From positions 434,001-498,000 of the forward strand of contig JADJCU010000003.1 of assembly GCA_016703065.1 (NCBI GenBank): 64,000 bases of DNA. Direction: 5' to 3'. The position numbers were made by a program, and so were the translations under genes. This DNA is from a bacterium. GTDB lineage: Bacteria; Electryoneota; RPQS01. Below are positions 22,404 through 31,887 of the stretch, piece by piece. Within the stretch, counting starts at the first letter, position 1. Every line of letters begins with the position of its first letter. The notes under the pieces are model-generated. The model made no database searches. It saw only the letters and a list, made by a program, of their open reading frames with translations, and was not told the DNA's origin.

Positions 22404-23939
22404 ATGGAACAGCTTTTCACGCAACGACTTGTAGATTGTACCGCGAACACTCCTCGCGGTCCGGTGGTGACGCGCGATGCTCAGGACGAGGGCCATTTCC
22501 TTGACCGGCTTCGCGCCGGGGTTTACGGATCGGGAGTCGAGATCGAGACTCCCTTTGGACGCAAGCCGCTCAGGTATTTCGACTTCATCGCCTCGGGCCG
22601 GTTTCATCGCGATGTTGAAGAGGAGATTTCCGAGCGCGTGCTGCCGTACATGGCCAATACGCACACCGAGAGTTCGTTCACAGGGCGGCACATGACACGG
22701 TTGTTTGAGAATGCGTTTCAACGAATTGCGCACTACATGAATGCAAACTCAGGTGACGTAGTGATTCCGGTAGGGTCAGGCTCGACGGGAACGATTAACC
22801 GGCTGATAAATGTCCTGGGTCTTCGTCTGCCGTATCAACTTGATGAGAAATATCATTTGCGGGAGCACGTCCCGTCAGACGAGCGGCCCGTGGTGTTTCG
22901 CTCGATGATGGAGCATCATTCGAACGACATTTGCTGGCGCGAGACGATTGCTGAGACGGTATATGTTGAGCTCAATGAACACGGCTGCATTTGTCCAAAC
23001 GACTTGGCGGAGAAGATGCAGCCTTACAAGCGGCGGCAGGTGAAATACGGAACGTTCAGCGCGGCGTCGAATGTGACGGGGATATTGAACGACTGTCACG
23101 CGCTGGCGAGGGTGCTGCACGAAAACGGAGCGTACGCCTTTTTCGATTATGCGGCGGCGGGGCCGTACGTCGAAATTGACATGCATCCGGCGGACGATCC
23201 GCTGGGTTATTTCGACGCGGTGTTTTTGTCGGTGCACAAGTTTCTGGGCGGGCCGAGAACACCGGGCGTGTTGGTGGCCAACAAGCACTTGTTTACGAAT
23301 CGGGTTCCGGCAGAGCCGGGCGGCGGGACGGTGCTCTACACGTCACCGTGGGATCATCGCTATTTGGCGTCGATTGCGCACCGTGAAACGGGCGGTACGC
23401 CGCCGATTGTGCAGAGTATTCAGGCAGGGCTGGCGTTTGATTTGAAGGCGGCAATTGGAACGGAACGGATTGCGCGGATAGAGCACGATTACATGACGCG
23501 CGCGCTGAAGGAGTGGATGAAGAACGACAGGATTTTGATTCTCGGGCTGACGGATGCGCAGCGGCTCGGAGTATTCAGTGTGATATTCAAGGACCTGCAT
23601 CACAATCTCGCGGCGGCGCTGTTCAACGATTTGTTTGGCATACAGGTGCGCGGCGGGTGTATGTGCGCGGGACCATACGGGCATCTCTTGCTGCATATCG
23701 AGCAGTCGCATTCGAGTGAAATACGCGAGCGGCTCGACCACGGGCATATCGGTGAGAAGCCGGGCTGGGTGAGAATCAGTTTATCGCCGACGGTGAGTGA
23801 AGAGGAGTTTCAGGCGTTGCTGGAGGCGGTGGATCACATCAGCAAGCACGGGAAGAAATACGAGTCGCAGTACAAGTTGGTGGACGATACGGGAGAATGG
23901 GAGTGCGCGGATTGTGGGCAGGTTGTTAACCTGCACTGA
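22404..23939 (+). CDS. Class-V aminotransferase / SufS-like PLP enzyme with C-terminal CxxC tail
   Basis: 511 residues from the ATG at 22404; the frame is open upstream to 22332 but that stretch overlaps the preceding terminator and is not protein-like. Fold type I PLP enzyme of the cysteine desulfurase/selenocysteine lyase group. Visible parts are the cofactor loop GSGSTGTINRLINVLG, FRSMMEHHSNDICWRE, the aspartate FFDYAAAGPYVEIDMH, the Schiff-base lysine SVHKFLGGPRTPGVLV, and a cysteine loop GGCMCAGPYGH where desulfurases carry the catalytic Cys. Unusually it ends in WECADCGQVVNLH, a half rubredoxin-like knuckle. No SufBCD/IscU partner lies nearby, so the substrate is uncertain. Class is sure; reaction is not. 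Confidence 0.82.
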   Translation: MEQLFTQRLVDCTANTPRGPVVTRDAQDEGHFLDRLRAGVYGSGVEIETPFGRKPLRYFDFIASGRFHRDVEEEISERVLPYMANTHTESSFTGRHMTRLFENAFQRIAHYMNANSGDVVIPVGSGSTGTINRLINVLGLRLPYQLDEKYHLREHVPSDERPVVFRSMMEHHSNDICWRETIAETVYVELNEHGCICPNDLAEKMQPYKRRQVKYGTFSAASNVTGILNDCHALARVLHENGAYAFFDYAAAGPYVEIDMHPADDPLGYFDAVFLSVHKFLGGPRTPGVLVANKHLFTNRVPAEPGGGTVLYTSPWDHRYLASIAHRETGGTPPIVQSIQAGLAFDLKAAIGTERIARIEHDYMTRALKEWMKNDRILILGLTDAQRLGVFSVIFKDLHHNLAAALFNDLFGIQVRGGCMCAGPYGHLLLHIEQSHSSEIRERLDHGHIGEKPGWVRISLSPTVSEEEFQALLEAVDHISKHGKKYESQYKLVDDTGEWECADCGQVVNLH

Positions 23940-24148
23940 TGGCGCTGGCGCGTATGCGCTTTGGGAAGGGAGTTACCTATGCGGACGCCTGTTGTAGAGG
24001 TGGTCTTTTCACCCGTTCTGAGTTACTTGAGTACGTGCCAGTCGCGTCAATTTCATGTCTGACCTTCCGAGTCTACTCCGTTCAGGCCGTTCGGTTGGCC
24101 TCTTCCGCCGGGTTCCTCCGGGAGAGGGCTGGTCGGTTAGATGTTGCT

Positions 24149-24177
24149 AATATAACACATAATTTACGATTTGTCAA
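24149..24177 (-). promoter_or_regulatory. Strong minus-strand promoter reading into 24140-23950
   Basis: On the minus strand, -35 TTGACA (24177-24172), 17-nt spacer and -10 TATATT (24154-24149), near consensus. No minus-strand protein gene lies downstream; see the ncRNA candidate finding. Confidence 0.6.
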
Positions 24178-24229
24178 GTCCGGGCGGACTTTATAAATCA
24201 AATAGTTGGAAATTGGGGGGGGGTGGAGG

Positions 24230-24600
24230 AGAGGCGAGACCCGCATCCCCCGGCCCGTTCTCCATGAATGGAGAAGGGGAGAGCGGTAGCGGATTCCGGC
24301 GGGGAAAGTTTCGGCAAGCGGGGCAGGTGAAGACACCTGCCGCCGCGAATCATGGGCGCAACGAGCTATTTTGGGATAGGCCCTTAGTCCCCCCAAATCC
24401 GCAGGCGAATTTGGGGGGAGAGCGGAGGGATGCTTCACTGCGTTCAGCATGACAATGGGTTCACCGCTTTGCGAAGACGGGGCACCCGCAGCGGGTGCCG
24501 CCGGGAAAATGTTATTCAGAGGCCCGCCTTTGTCCCCCCAAAGTTGCGGACAACTTTGGCGGGAAAGCCGGAGGGACAATGTTGTGACAATTTGGGGGAT
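24230..24600. repeat. Intergenic block of short inverted repeats
   Basis: No protein gene. It contains several perfect hairpins in a row: GCAGGTG/CACCTGC, CCCCCCAAAT/AATTTGGGGGG, CACCCGC/GCGGGTG and CCCCAAAGTTG/CAACTTTGG. They are separated by the segment TGCTTCACTGCGTTCAGCAT, a kind of interspersed repeat common in genomes of this group. Probably degenerate REP/MITE-like elements upstream of the NapH-like gene. Confidence 0.5.
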
Positions 24601-24659
24601 GAAGTGTTGTATATTTAGGGTGGAATCAGGATTAGTTTATCCAAAATAGATTGAATGCT

Positions 24660-25724
24660 ATGGATATTGTAGAGTTAGCTCGGATTCCCAAGAAGCCTCT
24701 CCCGGGGACGGCTAAGGGGAAGATGTACAAGGGATTTTGGACGGCGAGGCATGTGGTGCAGATTTCGTTTGCACTACTGAATGTCGTGCTGGGGATTCAG
24801 TTCTGGTTTTTTGTGCGCGCATTGGAAGACGGGGGCACGGGGCCGCTTCCCCCCCGCCCTGCCGGAGTCGAGGGGTGGCTGCCGATTTCGGGGTTGATGG
24901 GAGTGATTGACTGGTTCGCGCGCGGCGACTTGAATCTAATCCACCCGGCCTCGGCGATTCTGACGCTGTGTTTCATTGCGGTCGCGTTTCTGATGCGCAA
25001 GTCGTTCTGTTCGTGGCTGTGTCCTGTAGGGACTATCAGTGAGGGGCTGGCACTATTGGGAAGAAAGCTGTTTGGCAAGACGTGGCTGCTGCCGCGCTGG
25101 CTGGACTACTCGCTGATGACCATTAAGTACATTTTGCTTGGGCTGTTTCTGTTCGCGTTTTTTGTGATGGGTGCGGCCGGAATTGCGAGCTTCATGAGCA
25201 GTCCATACAATCAGCTTGCTGATGTGAAGATGCTACTGTTCTTCGTGGAAATCGGAATCGTGGGGATTGTTGTCATCGCGATTCTGATGATTGGCAGCGT
25301 GTTTGTCGAGGGGTTCTGGTGCAGGTATTTGTGTCCCTACGGCGCGATGCTGGGGCTGGTGTCGTGGGCAAGTCCGCTGAAGATCCGGCGGAATGTCGAG
25401 ACGTGTATTGATTGCGACCGCTGTACGAAGGCGTGTCCGTCGCGCTTGCCGGTTGCCACAAAGCTCAGGATTGTTTCACCGGAGTGTACGGGCTGTTTGA
25501 AGTGCGAGAACGTGTGCCCGATTCAGGATTGCATCACGATAGCCCCTACGCCGCGCACGAAGTTTAATGCGAAGCAGTTTGCGCTGACCGTGCTGGGAAT
25601 TTGGCTGGCGTTTGTGCTGGTGGCGAAAGTCGCAGGTGTATGGAACACCACGATTACGGATGAGGAGTATCGTTATCACTACGAACGGCGGGATCAGCCG
25701 CAATACGGGCATCCGGGTCAGTGA
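24660..25724 (+). CDS. NapH/YccM-like membrane polyferredoxin
   Basis: 354 residues from the ATG at 24660; an in-frame TTG at 24651 is the alternative. Integral membrane protein with about five to six helices. The two CxxxCP-type motifs characteristic of the NapH/NosR family are CSWLCPVG and CRYLCPYG. Two 4Fe-4S clusters follow near the C-terminus: CIDCDRCTKACP, and CTGCLKCENVCP followed by IQDCITIAP. Such proteins pass electrons between the quinone pool and periplasmic or membrane oxidoreductases. No nap, nos or other reductase gene is adjacent, so the partner is unknown. A last hydrophobic helix (FALTVLGIWLAFVLVAKVAGVW) precedes a charged tail. Confidence 0.88.
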   Translation: MDIVELARIPKKPLPGTAKGKMYKGFWTARHVVQISFALLNVVLGIQFWFFVRALEDGGTGPLPPRPAGVEGWLPISGLMGVIDWFARGDLNLIHPASAILTLCFIAVAFLMRKSFCSWLCPVGTISEGLALLGRKLFGKTWLLPRWLDYSLMTIKYILLGLFLFAFFVMGAAGIASFMSSPYNQLADVKMLLFFVEIGIVGIVVIAILMIGSVFVEGFWCRYLCPYGAMLGLVSWASPLKIRRNVETCIDCDRCTKACPSRLPVATKLRIVSPECTGCLKCENVCPIQDCITIAPTPRTKFNAKQFALTVLGIWLAFVLVAKVAGVWNTTITDEEYRYHYERRDQPQYGHPGQ

Positions 25725-25899
25725 GTGTTGGCGGGCGGCCTGCGATGGGTCCGAAAAGAGAGGCATGTGGCCTCAGGAGAACACGCTACCGACCCCGATT
25801 CGGCACACGGCCCGACGAACCGCAGCGTTAGGATATAGTTAGGGTAGTGCTGGACGATTTTGGACCTCGGAGTCATGATCAAGCATCGGCTTGAGTCCC

Positions 25900-25928
25900 T
25901 TGACAACGGTGGACTTGTAGGCTATATT
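25900..25928 (+). promoter_or_regulatory. Promoter of the small T9SS protein gene
   Basis: -35 TTGACA (25900-25905), 17-nt spacer, -10 TATATT (25923-25928); start expected near 25935, leaving a ~75-nt leader that ends in the Shine-Dalgarno AAGGAG before the ATG at 26011. Confidence 0.8.
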
Positions 25929-26010
25929 ACCGGAGTAAAAAGTCCATAATTTCATTTTGCTTCGATATGCAGGCCCAATGGGGTGAGGTCCAGACAAGAA
26001 GGAGACGCAC

Positions 26011-26949
26011 ATGCGGAAGTTACTATTAGTTTTAGCAGTTGTAGTCTGCGTAGGGGTGGGGCGCGTGACGGCCCAGCCGTGTAATGCCAGTACGTATGTG
26101 AATCCGGCACCGGGGTCGAGCACATGTGTCATCATCTGCCCGGGTTCGATATTGCAGATTCATGTATTCGGGCCTCTGGGTCCAAACCAGACGCCGGTTT
26201 TTGGCGCGATGATGACCTGCAATCCATGGCCGGCCTCATTGTGCGACTTTGAGTGTCCGTTTCCTCCGAATCCGGTGTTCTTCACGTATGACCCTGTCGC
26301 GTGGACCTACAATTCAGCGGACGGTAGTTTTGATAACTTCATCTACGGTACGGGCGAAGGTTGTTTGTGTTTGACGTTTGAGGGGATTCTCGGCGCGGAG
26401 CTTCTGGGGTTCGATGCATCTGCGGGCGACAACACGGTCATGCTGACGTGGCGCACGGCGAGTGAAACGGACAACGAGGCGTTTGAGATTCACCGTGACG
26501 GCGCAAAGATCGGCGAAGTTTCGTCGAGCGGGAACACGACATCCGGTCACAGCTACTCGTGGATCGACGATGCTGCGACAAACGGCGTTCCTTATACGTA
26601 TCGTCTGCTTGCCCGAGATGTCCACGGGACACTTGAAGAGCTGGGCGTCGCTTCTGCCACGCCGCAGTCGGGCGCAGGCTTGGTGACGGGTTATGCACTG
26701 CACGGTAACTACCCAAATCCTTTCAACCCGACGACGACAATTTCGTTTGACTTGGCGGCCGCAGGCCATGCAACGCTGAAGGTATTAAACATTCAGGGTC
26801 AGGAGATCGCAACGCTTGTGAACGGCCAACTGCTGGCCGGAAGTCACGTGTCCGCCTTTGACGCCACGGGCCTTCCATCGGGCATGTATTTCACGCGGTT
26901 GGAAGTCAACGGATTCACGGCAACGGAGAAGATGCTGTTGCTTAAGTGA
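26011..26949 (+). CDS. Secreted protein with T9SS sorting domain
   Basis: 312 residues. Signal peptide MRKLLLVLAVVVCVGVGRVTA, then a Cys-containing N-terminal domain of ~100 residues without a recognised family. An FN3-like segment follows (VMLTWRTASETDNEAFEIHRDGAKI...YTYRLLARDV), which often directly precedes the sorting tail in this group. The C-terminal T9SS type-A-like domain contains NYPNPFNPTTTISFDLA, LNIQGQEIATLVNGQL and SGMYFTRLEVNGFTATEKMLLLK. It should be exported and anchored or released at the cell surface. Good AAGGAG site seven bases before the ATG. Confidence 0.9.
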   Translation: MRKLLLVLAVVVCVGVGRVTAQPCNASTYVNPAPGSSTCVIICPGSILQIHVFGPLGPNQTPVFGAMMTCNPWPASLCDFECPFPPNPVFFTYDPVAWTYNSADGSFDNFIYGTGEGCLCLTFEGILGAELLGFDASAGDNTVMLTWRTASETDNEAFEIHRDGAKIGEVSSSGNTTSGHSYSWIDDAATNGVPYTYRLLARDVHGTLEELGVASATPQSGAGLVTGYALHGNYPNPFNPTTTISFDLAAAGHATLKVLNIQGQEIATLVNGQLLAGSHVSAFDATGLPSGMYFTRLEVNGFTATEKMLLLK

Positions 26950-26984
26950 CAGGCATAAGAGCATTCGGATCGGTAGGCATTATA

Positions 26985-27017
26985 GAGGTCGCTCAGCAAT
27001 GAGCGGCTTCTTTTTTT
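26985..27017 (+). terminator. Terminator of the small T9SS protein gene
   Basis: Ten-bp stem (26985-26994 with 27001-27010) followed by seven T residues. Confidence 0.85.
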
Positions 27018-27162
27018 CCGGGGGGGTGCAATTCGTCGGCGGGGCATGGCAAGTTGTGAAGGGGAACGTGCTACGCGCCGCAGGGCAGGGGTTAGGGGGA
27101 TTGGACAATAGGGGAGAAAATGAGTATATTTAGAGGTTTGGCTTTTTTCACACACGGGATAC

Positions 27163-28275
27163 ATGGGAATCGAGGAGTTGAGCACAAATAAGCTGAGTTC
27201 ATTGTCGCTGGGGGATTTGATTTCGCGGTTGCCGATCATCCAAGGCGGGATGGGGGTTGGGATTTCTCTCTCGGGGCTATCGGCTGCCGTGGCAAATGCC
27301 GGGGGCATCGGGGTCATCGCGACAGCGGGCATCGGCATGGATGAGCCGGACTACTTCAAGAGCTTCTTGGAGGCGAATCTGCGGGCGCTGCGCGAAGAGA
27401 TCCGCAAGGCGCGAGCGGCAACCCGGGGCGTGCTTGGTGTGAACATCATGGTCGCGCTGTCGAACTACGCCGAGATGGTGCGGGCGGCGATCGAAGAGAA
27501 GATTGACATCGTATTTTCTGGAGCAGGCATGCCGATGAACTTGCCGGAGTATCGTCCGGAGGGTTCGTCGACGAAGCTGGTTCCGATCGTATCATCGGGG
27601 CGGGCTGCGGGAATTTTGTGTAAGCGGTGGCTGACGAAGTATTCGACCTTGCCCGACGCATTCGTGGTAGAAGGTCCGATGGCTGGCGGGCACCTGGGAT
27701 TCAAGTCCGAACAGCTTGGCGACAGCGAGTATAAGCTCGAAAAGCTGGTCGTGGATGTCATTGAGACGGTGAAGCCGTTTGCCGAGGAAGCAGGACGGCC
27801 AATCCCGGTGATTGCGGCAGGCGGAATCTACACGGGCGAAGATATTCTGCGATTCATGAAGCTGGGCGCAGCGGGAGTGCAGATGGGCACACGGTTCGTG
27901 GCGACACATGAGTGTGATGCTTCGGCGGCGTTCAAGCAGATGTACATCGACGCAAAGCAAGAGGACTTGACGATCATCTCGAGTCCGGTGGGGATGCCGG
28001 GGCGGGCATTGAAGAATCCTTTCTTGGACGCGGTGGAACGCGGGGAGAAGGTGCCGATCAAATGTCCATACCATTGCATCATCACGTGCAACTACCCGAA
28101 CACGCCCTACTGTATAGCGAACGCTCTAATGAACGCGAAACGCGGAAACCTGAAACATGGGTTCGCGTTTGCCGGGAGCAACGCCTATCGGGTCAAAGAG
28201 TTGATGTCGGTGAAGGAGCTGATGGAGTCTCTTGTGGAGTCGTATGAGGCGGCAGCGCAAGCGGATGAGACATGA
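27163..28275 (+). CDS. Nitronate monooxygenase-like FMN oxidoreductase
   Basis: 370 residues, TIM-barrel FMN flavoprotein of the nitronate monooxygenase / 2-nitropropane dioxygenase family, related to FabK. Visible FMN-site blocks are the N-terminal IIQGGMGVGISLSGLSAAVA, GVLGVNIMVAL, VVEGPMAGGHLG (the position of the catalytic His in true nitronate enzymes), PVIAAGGIYTGEDI and GAAGVQMGTRFVAT. A C-terminal cysteine cluster (CPYHCIITCNY...C) is not part of classic nitronate monooxygenases and may bind metal or an iron-sulfur cluster. Monocistronic with its own terminator. Whether it works on nitronates, enoyl-ACP or another substrate cannot be told from context. Confidence 0.85.
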   Translation: MGIEELSTNKLSSLSLGDLISRLPIIQGGMGVGISLSGLSAAVANAGGIGVIATAGIGMDEPDYFKSFLEANLRALREEIRKARAATRGVLGVNIMVALSNYAEMVRAAIEEKIDIVFSGAGMPMNLPEYRPEGSSTKLVPIVSSGRAAGILCKRWLTKYSTLPDAFVVEGPMAGGHLGFKSEQLGDSEYKLEKLVVDVIETVKPFAEEAGRPIPVIAAGGIYTGEDILRFMKLGAAGVQMGTRFVATHECDASAAFKQMYIDAKQEDLTIISSPVGMPGRALKNPFLDAVERGEKVPIKCPYHCIITCNYPNTPYCIANALMNAKRGNLKHGFAFAGSNAYRVKELMSVKELMESLVESYEAAAQADET

Positions 28276-28308
28276 TTGGTAACCAGCAATGGTATCTCAG
28301 GAACATGC

Positions 28309-28339
28309 AAAGCCCTCCCGGAAATCGAGAGGGCTTTTT
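28309..28339 (+). terminator. Terminator of the flavin oxidoreductase gene
   Basis: AAAGCCCTC / GAGGGCTTT stem followed by a T run. The remaining ~430 nt up to the next start contain only the pyrophosphatase promoter and leader. Confidence 0.85.
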
Positions 28340-28580
28340 GTATATCACTTTTCGGGATGTGGCCACGGATGTTCCGTTGGTGACGGTTGCGAGCAGCAGA
28401 GCCGCACGATACTCGGCACACTCCAACCGGTTCAAAGGTAGGATTTGAAAAAGATGACACAGGTGTTGCCGGACGGCAAAGGCCGGAGGGAGTCTGCACA
28501 ATGCGATGATATGCGGGCGCCGCAAGGCGTAGGCGGGTTGGCGTGTGATCATAGAACTTGACATAGAATATCGTTTTCCA

Positions 28581-28609
28581 TTGCCTAACGTGACAGAAAT
28601 CACTATCTT
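28581..28609 (+). promoter_or_regulatory. Promoter of the membrane pyrophosphatase gene
   Basis: -35 TTGCCT (28581-28586), 17-nt spacer, -10 TATCTT (28604-28609). Start near 28616, giving a ~160-nt leader. Confidence 0.55.
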
Positions 28610-28778
28610 TGTGCCGGATTTCGCAAGGCTGTAGTGAATTTCCCTGCCTGACTCCGCAGACCCTGTTGCCCCGAAACGTAGGAAACGCGCTTTGGGGTTC
28701 TTTCTTCCTGCCCTCCGCCCGGTTTCTGTAATTCTTTCTTTTCATATAGTTAGCTATTCACAACCCAAAAGGGTGTCC

Positions 28779-31263
28779 ATGAAGAACAAGCAGAACTTCG
28801 GACGACGCCGGCGTCTTCCCATGTGGTTGATCGCTGGAGTAGTCGTAGTCAGTGCAGCGTTTTTGGCGGTCGGTCCGTCGTTATTGGCCTCTCCGTCGGC
28901 TCCAGTTGCGCAGAGCGCACCGGTTCTGGCACCGGCTCATGAGCATGGCGGCGGAGGCGGCCATGGCGAGGCGATTCAATTGCCGTTCGGTCCGGATGCA
29001 TGGCTGCCGCTATACATCGTGCTGGGCGGCGCAATTCTGGCTCTTTGCTTTGGTTATTATTGGTCGCGCAAGACCGACAAGGAAAGTCCGGGCAGCGAGC
29101 GCATGCAGAGCGTAGGCAGGGCGATCCAGGAAGGCGCATTTGCGTATCTTGCGCGCCAAGTGCGCACGATGATTCCGCTTGTGATTCTGATTACGATCGG
29201 TCTGTTCTTCCTCTACAAGTCGCAGTATCAATCGATACTGCCGGAAGAGGCAACGAAGTTGGGTATCGGCGTGGCGCTGGCGTTCCTGTTGGGTGTGACG
29301 GCTTCCTATTTGGCCGGATACGTTGGCATGGGCGTGGCGGTAAAAGCAAATATGCGTGTCGCGCATGCGGCGCTGACGAGCTTCAAGCGTTCGCTTGAGA
29401 TCGCGTTCACAGCGGGTGCTGTGTCTTCAGGAAAACGCGATGTTCGTGCTGGTGGGCTTCGGCTTTGGTGGATCGCTGGCAGCGTTGTTCATGCGTGTCG
29501 GCGGCGGTATTTTCACCAAGGCAGCTGACGTTGGCGCGGACTTAGTGGGCAAGGTTGAAGCGGGAATTCCCGAAGACGATCCGCGTAATGCGGCGACGAT
29601 AGCGGATAACGTGGGTGATAACGTCGGCGACTGCGCGGGTATGGCGGCTGACGTGTTTGAATCGTACGAAGTGACGCTGGTGGCCGCGATTATTCTTGCG
29701 GCGGCTGTGGGCGGCACCTTAGCCGCGAACGGATTCGGCGGTTTGATGACAGCGGGGTCGTTCACATCGGTCTTTACTTTGAAGCTGGTTATTTACGCGC
29801 TGCTCGTGCGCGCAGTCGGTGTGGTCGCATCGATTATCGGGATCATGGCCGTTAAGGGCAAAGATGATCCGAATATGAATCCGATGGACCCGATCAACCG
29901 CGGCGCTACAGTTTCGATCGTAGCGGCGTCGCTCGGTTTTCTCGGAGTTGCGTATTGGGTATTCGGTTCGGGTTTACCGGCGGTACCTGCTGGTGCGGAC
30001 CGAGGTCTGGCCGATATCGTTGGAGACTTTTGGTTCTACGCGTTCCTTGCGACGTTCTTCGGCATCGTGCTGACGTACGTGATCGGGAAGTTGACGGAGT
30101 ACTTCACTGCGGCCGAGAAGAAACCGGTGACGGAAATTGCGACGGCAGCGAAGACCGGTCCGGCGACATTGATTCTGTCGGGTTTGGCGGAAGGTCTGGA
30201 ATCGTCGGTGTGGTCGGCGGTTTCAATTGCGGCGACGATTTACGGCGCCTACGCGCTGTTCCACGATCCGGCGATGGCGGCTTATGCGATAGCCTTGGCA
30301 GGTCTGGGCCTGTTGGCGACGACGGGTTACGTGCTGGCAGAAGATACGTTCGGTCCGATTTCGGACAACGCGAACGGGGTATTTGAAATGTCCGGCGCTT
30401 TGATAAATGCAGACGGATCAAAGAACCACGCGGCGCATAACATCGTGGCACGTTTGGATATGGTTGGCAACACGACGAAAGCGTTGACGAAGGGGTTTGC
30501 GATAGCGACGGCGGTAATCGCGGCGGTGGCGCTCTACCGGTCTTACATCGACACGGTTGCGGTGAAGGATCCGGATATTCTTACGAAGGGTATTCAGGTA
30601 AACCTGCCGGAGATCTTCATTGGTCTGTTGATCGGCGGCGCGGTGCCGTTCCTGTTTTCAAGTTTTGCGATTCGGGCGGTCTCGCGCGCGGCGGTGCTTC
30701 TCGTTGAAGAAGTGCGCCGTCAATTCCGTGAGATTCCCGGAATCATGGAGTACAGGGGTGTGGGCGAAAAGGGCAAGCCGGATTACGCGCGCTGCGTGGA
30801 GATTTCGACTGCCGCGGCACAGAAGGAACTTCTGGGACCTGGCCTGTTGGCGATTTTCGCACCGGTGTTGTGCGGCTTCTGGCTTGGACCGTACGCGTTG
30901 GGTGGATTCTCGCCGGTTGTATCCTGACGGGACAGTTGATGGCAGTGTTCATGTCGAACGCGGGCGGCGTGGGACAATGCCAAGAAGAAGATTGAAGACG
31001 GCTACTTGGGCGGCAAGGGTACGGAAGCGCACAAGGCCGGTGTGATCGGTGATACGGTTGGTGATCCGCTGAAGGATACGGCAGGTCCGGCGTTGAACCC
31101 GATGATCAAGGTGATGAATCTTGTATCGATCTTGATTGCCCCAAGCACGGTCGTGATGTACGGGACGGGAAGCGGAATCGCGGTGGTCGTGGTTTCGGTG
31201 GCTGTTCTGGCTGGCGCGATCATGTTCTCGAAGCGCGGCGGGTTGGCAGTAGACGCGAAATAA
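28779..31263 (+). CDS. hppA: Membrane-bound H+-translocating pyrophosphatase (three frame breaks)
   Basis: About 828 residues. It couples pyrophosphate hydrolysis to proton pumping across the inner membrane. The frame breaks at ~29425-29440, ~30900 and ~30972; the last two compensate each other, and the protein reads through once bridged. Catalytic blocks are intact: GGGIFTKAADVGADLVGKVEAGIPEDDPRN, the metal-binding DNVGDNVGDCAGMAADVFESYE, ISDNANGVFEM, and after the last break DNAKKKIEDG...DTVGDPLKDTAGPALNP. The motif GNTTKALTKGFAI has Lys where potassium-dependent enzymes have Ala, pointing to the K+-independent proton-pump class. Before the first core helix lies a His/Gly-rich loop (AHEHGGGGGHGEA). 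Start chosen at 28779, with AAAAGGG upstream. Confidence 0.92.
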
Positions 31264-31321
31264 CCAGCGTGCCGCTGGACTGATTGCGCTGGCGCGGACG
31301 AACACATTGGGCGAGTTGCCG

Positions 31322-31350
31322 AAGAGCCGGTCATTGAGACCGGCTCTTCT
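31322..31350 (+). terminator. Pyrophosphatase terminator (first of four copies)
   Basis: AAGAGCCGGTC / GACCGGCTCTT, 11-bp perfect stem with 5-nt loop and TTCT tail. Repeated identically in the next three 107-nt units. Confidence 0.85.
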
Positions 31351-31698
31351 CGATTCCGGCTTTGACACACTCTGCGTGCCGCTGGACTGATTGCGCTGGC
31401 GCGGACGAACACATTGGGCGAGTTGCCGAAGAGCCGGTCATTGAGACCGGCTCTTCTCGATTCCGGCTTTGACACACTCTGCGTGCCGCTGGGCTGATTG
31501 CGCTGGCGCGGACGAACACGTTGGGTGAGTTGCCGAAGAGCCGGTCATTGAGACCGGCTCTTCCCGATTCCCGCTTTGACACACTCTGCGTGCCGCTGGA
31601 CTGATTGCGCTGGCGCGGACGAACACGTTGGGTGAGTTGCCGAAGAGCCGGTCATTGAGACCGGCTCTTCTCCCGATTCCCGCTTTGACACACTCTGC

Positions 31699-31735
31699 CC
31701 GGCGGCGCGGGCGGGCGGGCGGGGGGGGGGGGCCC
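31699..31735. other. Poly-G insertion, probable sequencing/assembly artefact
   Basis: 37 nt composed only of G and C, including an unbroken run of 13 G's, interrupting the 107-nt repeat array. It has the same character as the larger block at 61172-61577. Confidence 0.75.
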
Positions 31736-31839
31736 GTGCCGCTGGACTGATTGCGCTGGCGCGGACGAACACATTGGGCGAGTTGCCGAAGAGCCGCTCG
31801 CGGCGCTCTGCAAAATCGAGATGATCCCGGTAAACGAGA

Positions 31840-31866
31840 AAACGGGCACCTTGCGGGCGCCCGTTT
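31840..31866 (-). terminator. Terminator of the PiT gene
   Basis: AAACGGGC / GCCCGTTT stem with flanking runs, just after the stop codon at 31888 on the minus strand. Confidence 0.8.
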
Positions 31867-31887
31867 CGCATTGCAGGAATCTGGTGA

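Larger units (their letters stand above)
31269..31797 (+). repeat. Tandem 107-nt repeat carrying a terminator, 4.5 copies
   Basis: Copies begin at 31269, 31376, 31483, 31590 and 31736; the last is partial. The period is exactly 107 nt for the first three, with only a few substitutions. Every full copy holds the same 11-bp hairpin followed by T's. Copies 4 and 5 are separated by a G-rich insert. It directly follows the pyrophosphatase stop. This is either a real terminator amplification or an assembly artefact next to the poly-G block. Confidence 0.9.

Noticed and set aside
24171..24649. ORFs in the hairpin block before the NapH-like gene
   Set aside because: Composed of inverted-repeat sequence, read in several frames, with no homology-like features.
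31269..31797. CRISPR array
   Set aside because: The 107-nt units are contiguous tandem repeats with no variable spacers, each containing a terminator; no cas genes nearby.
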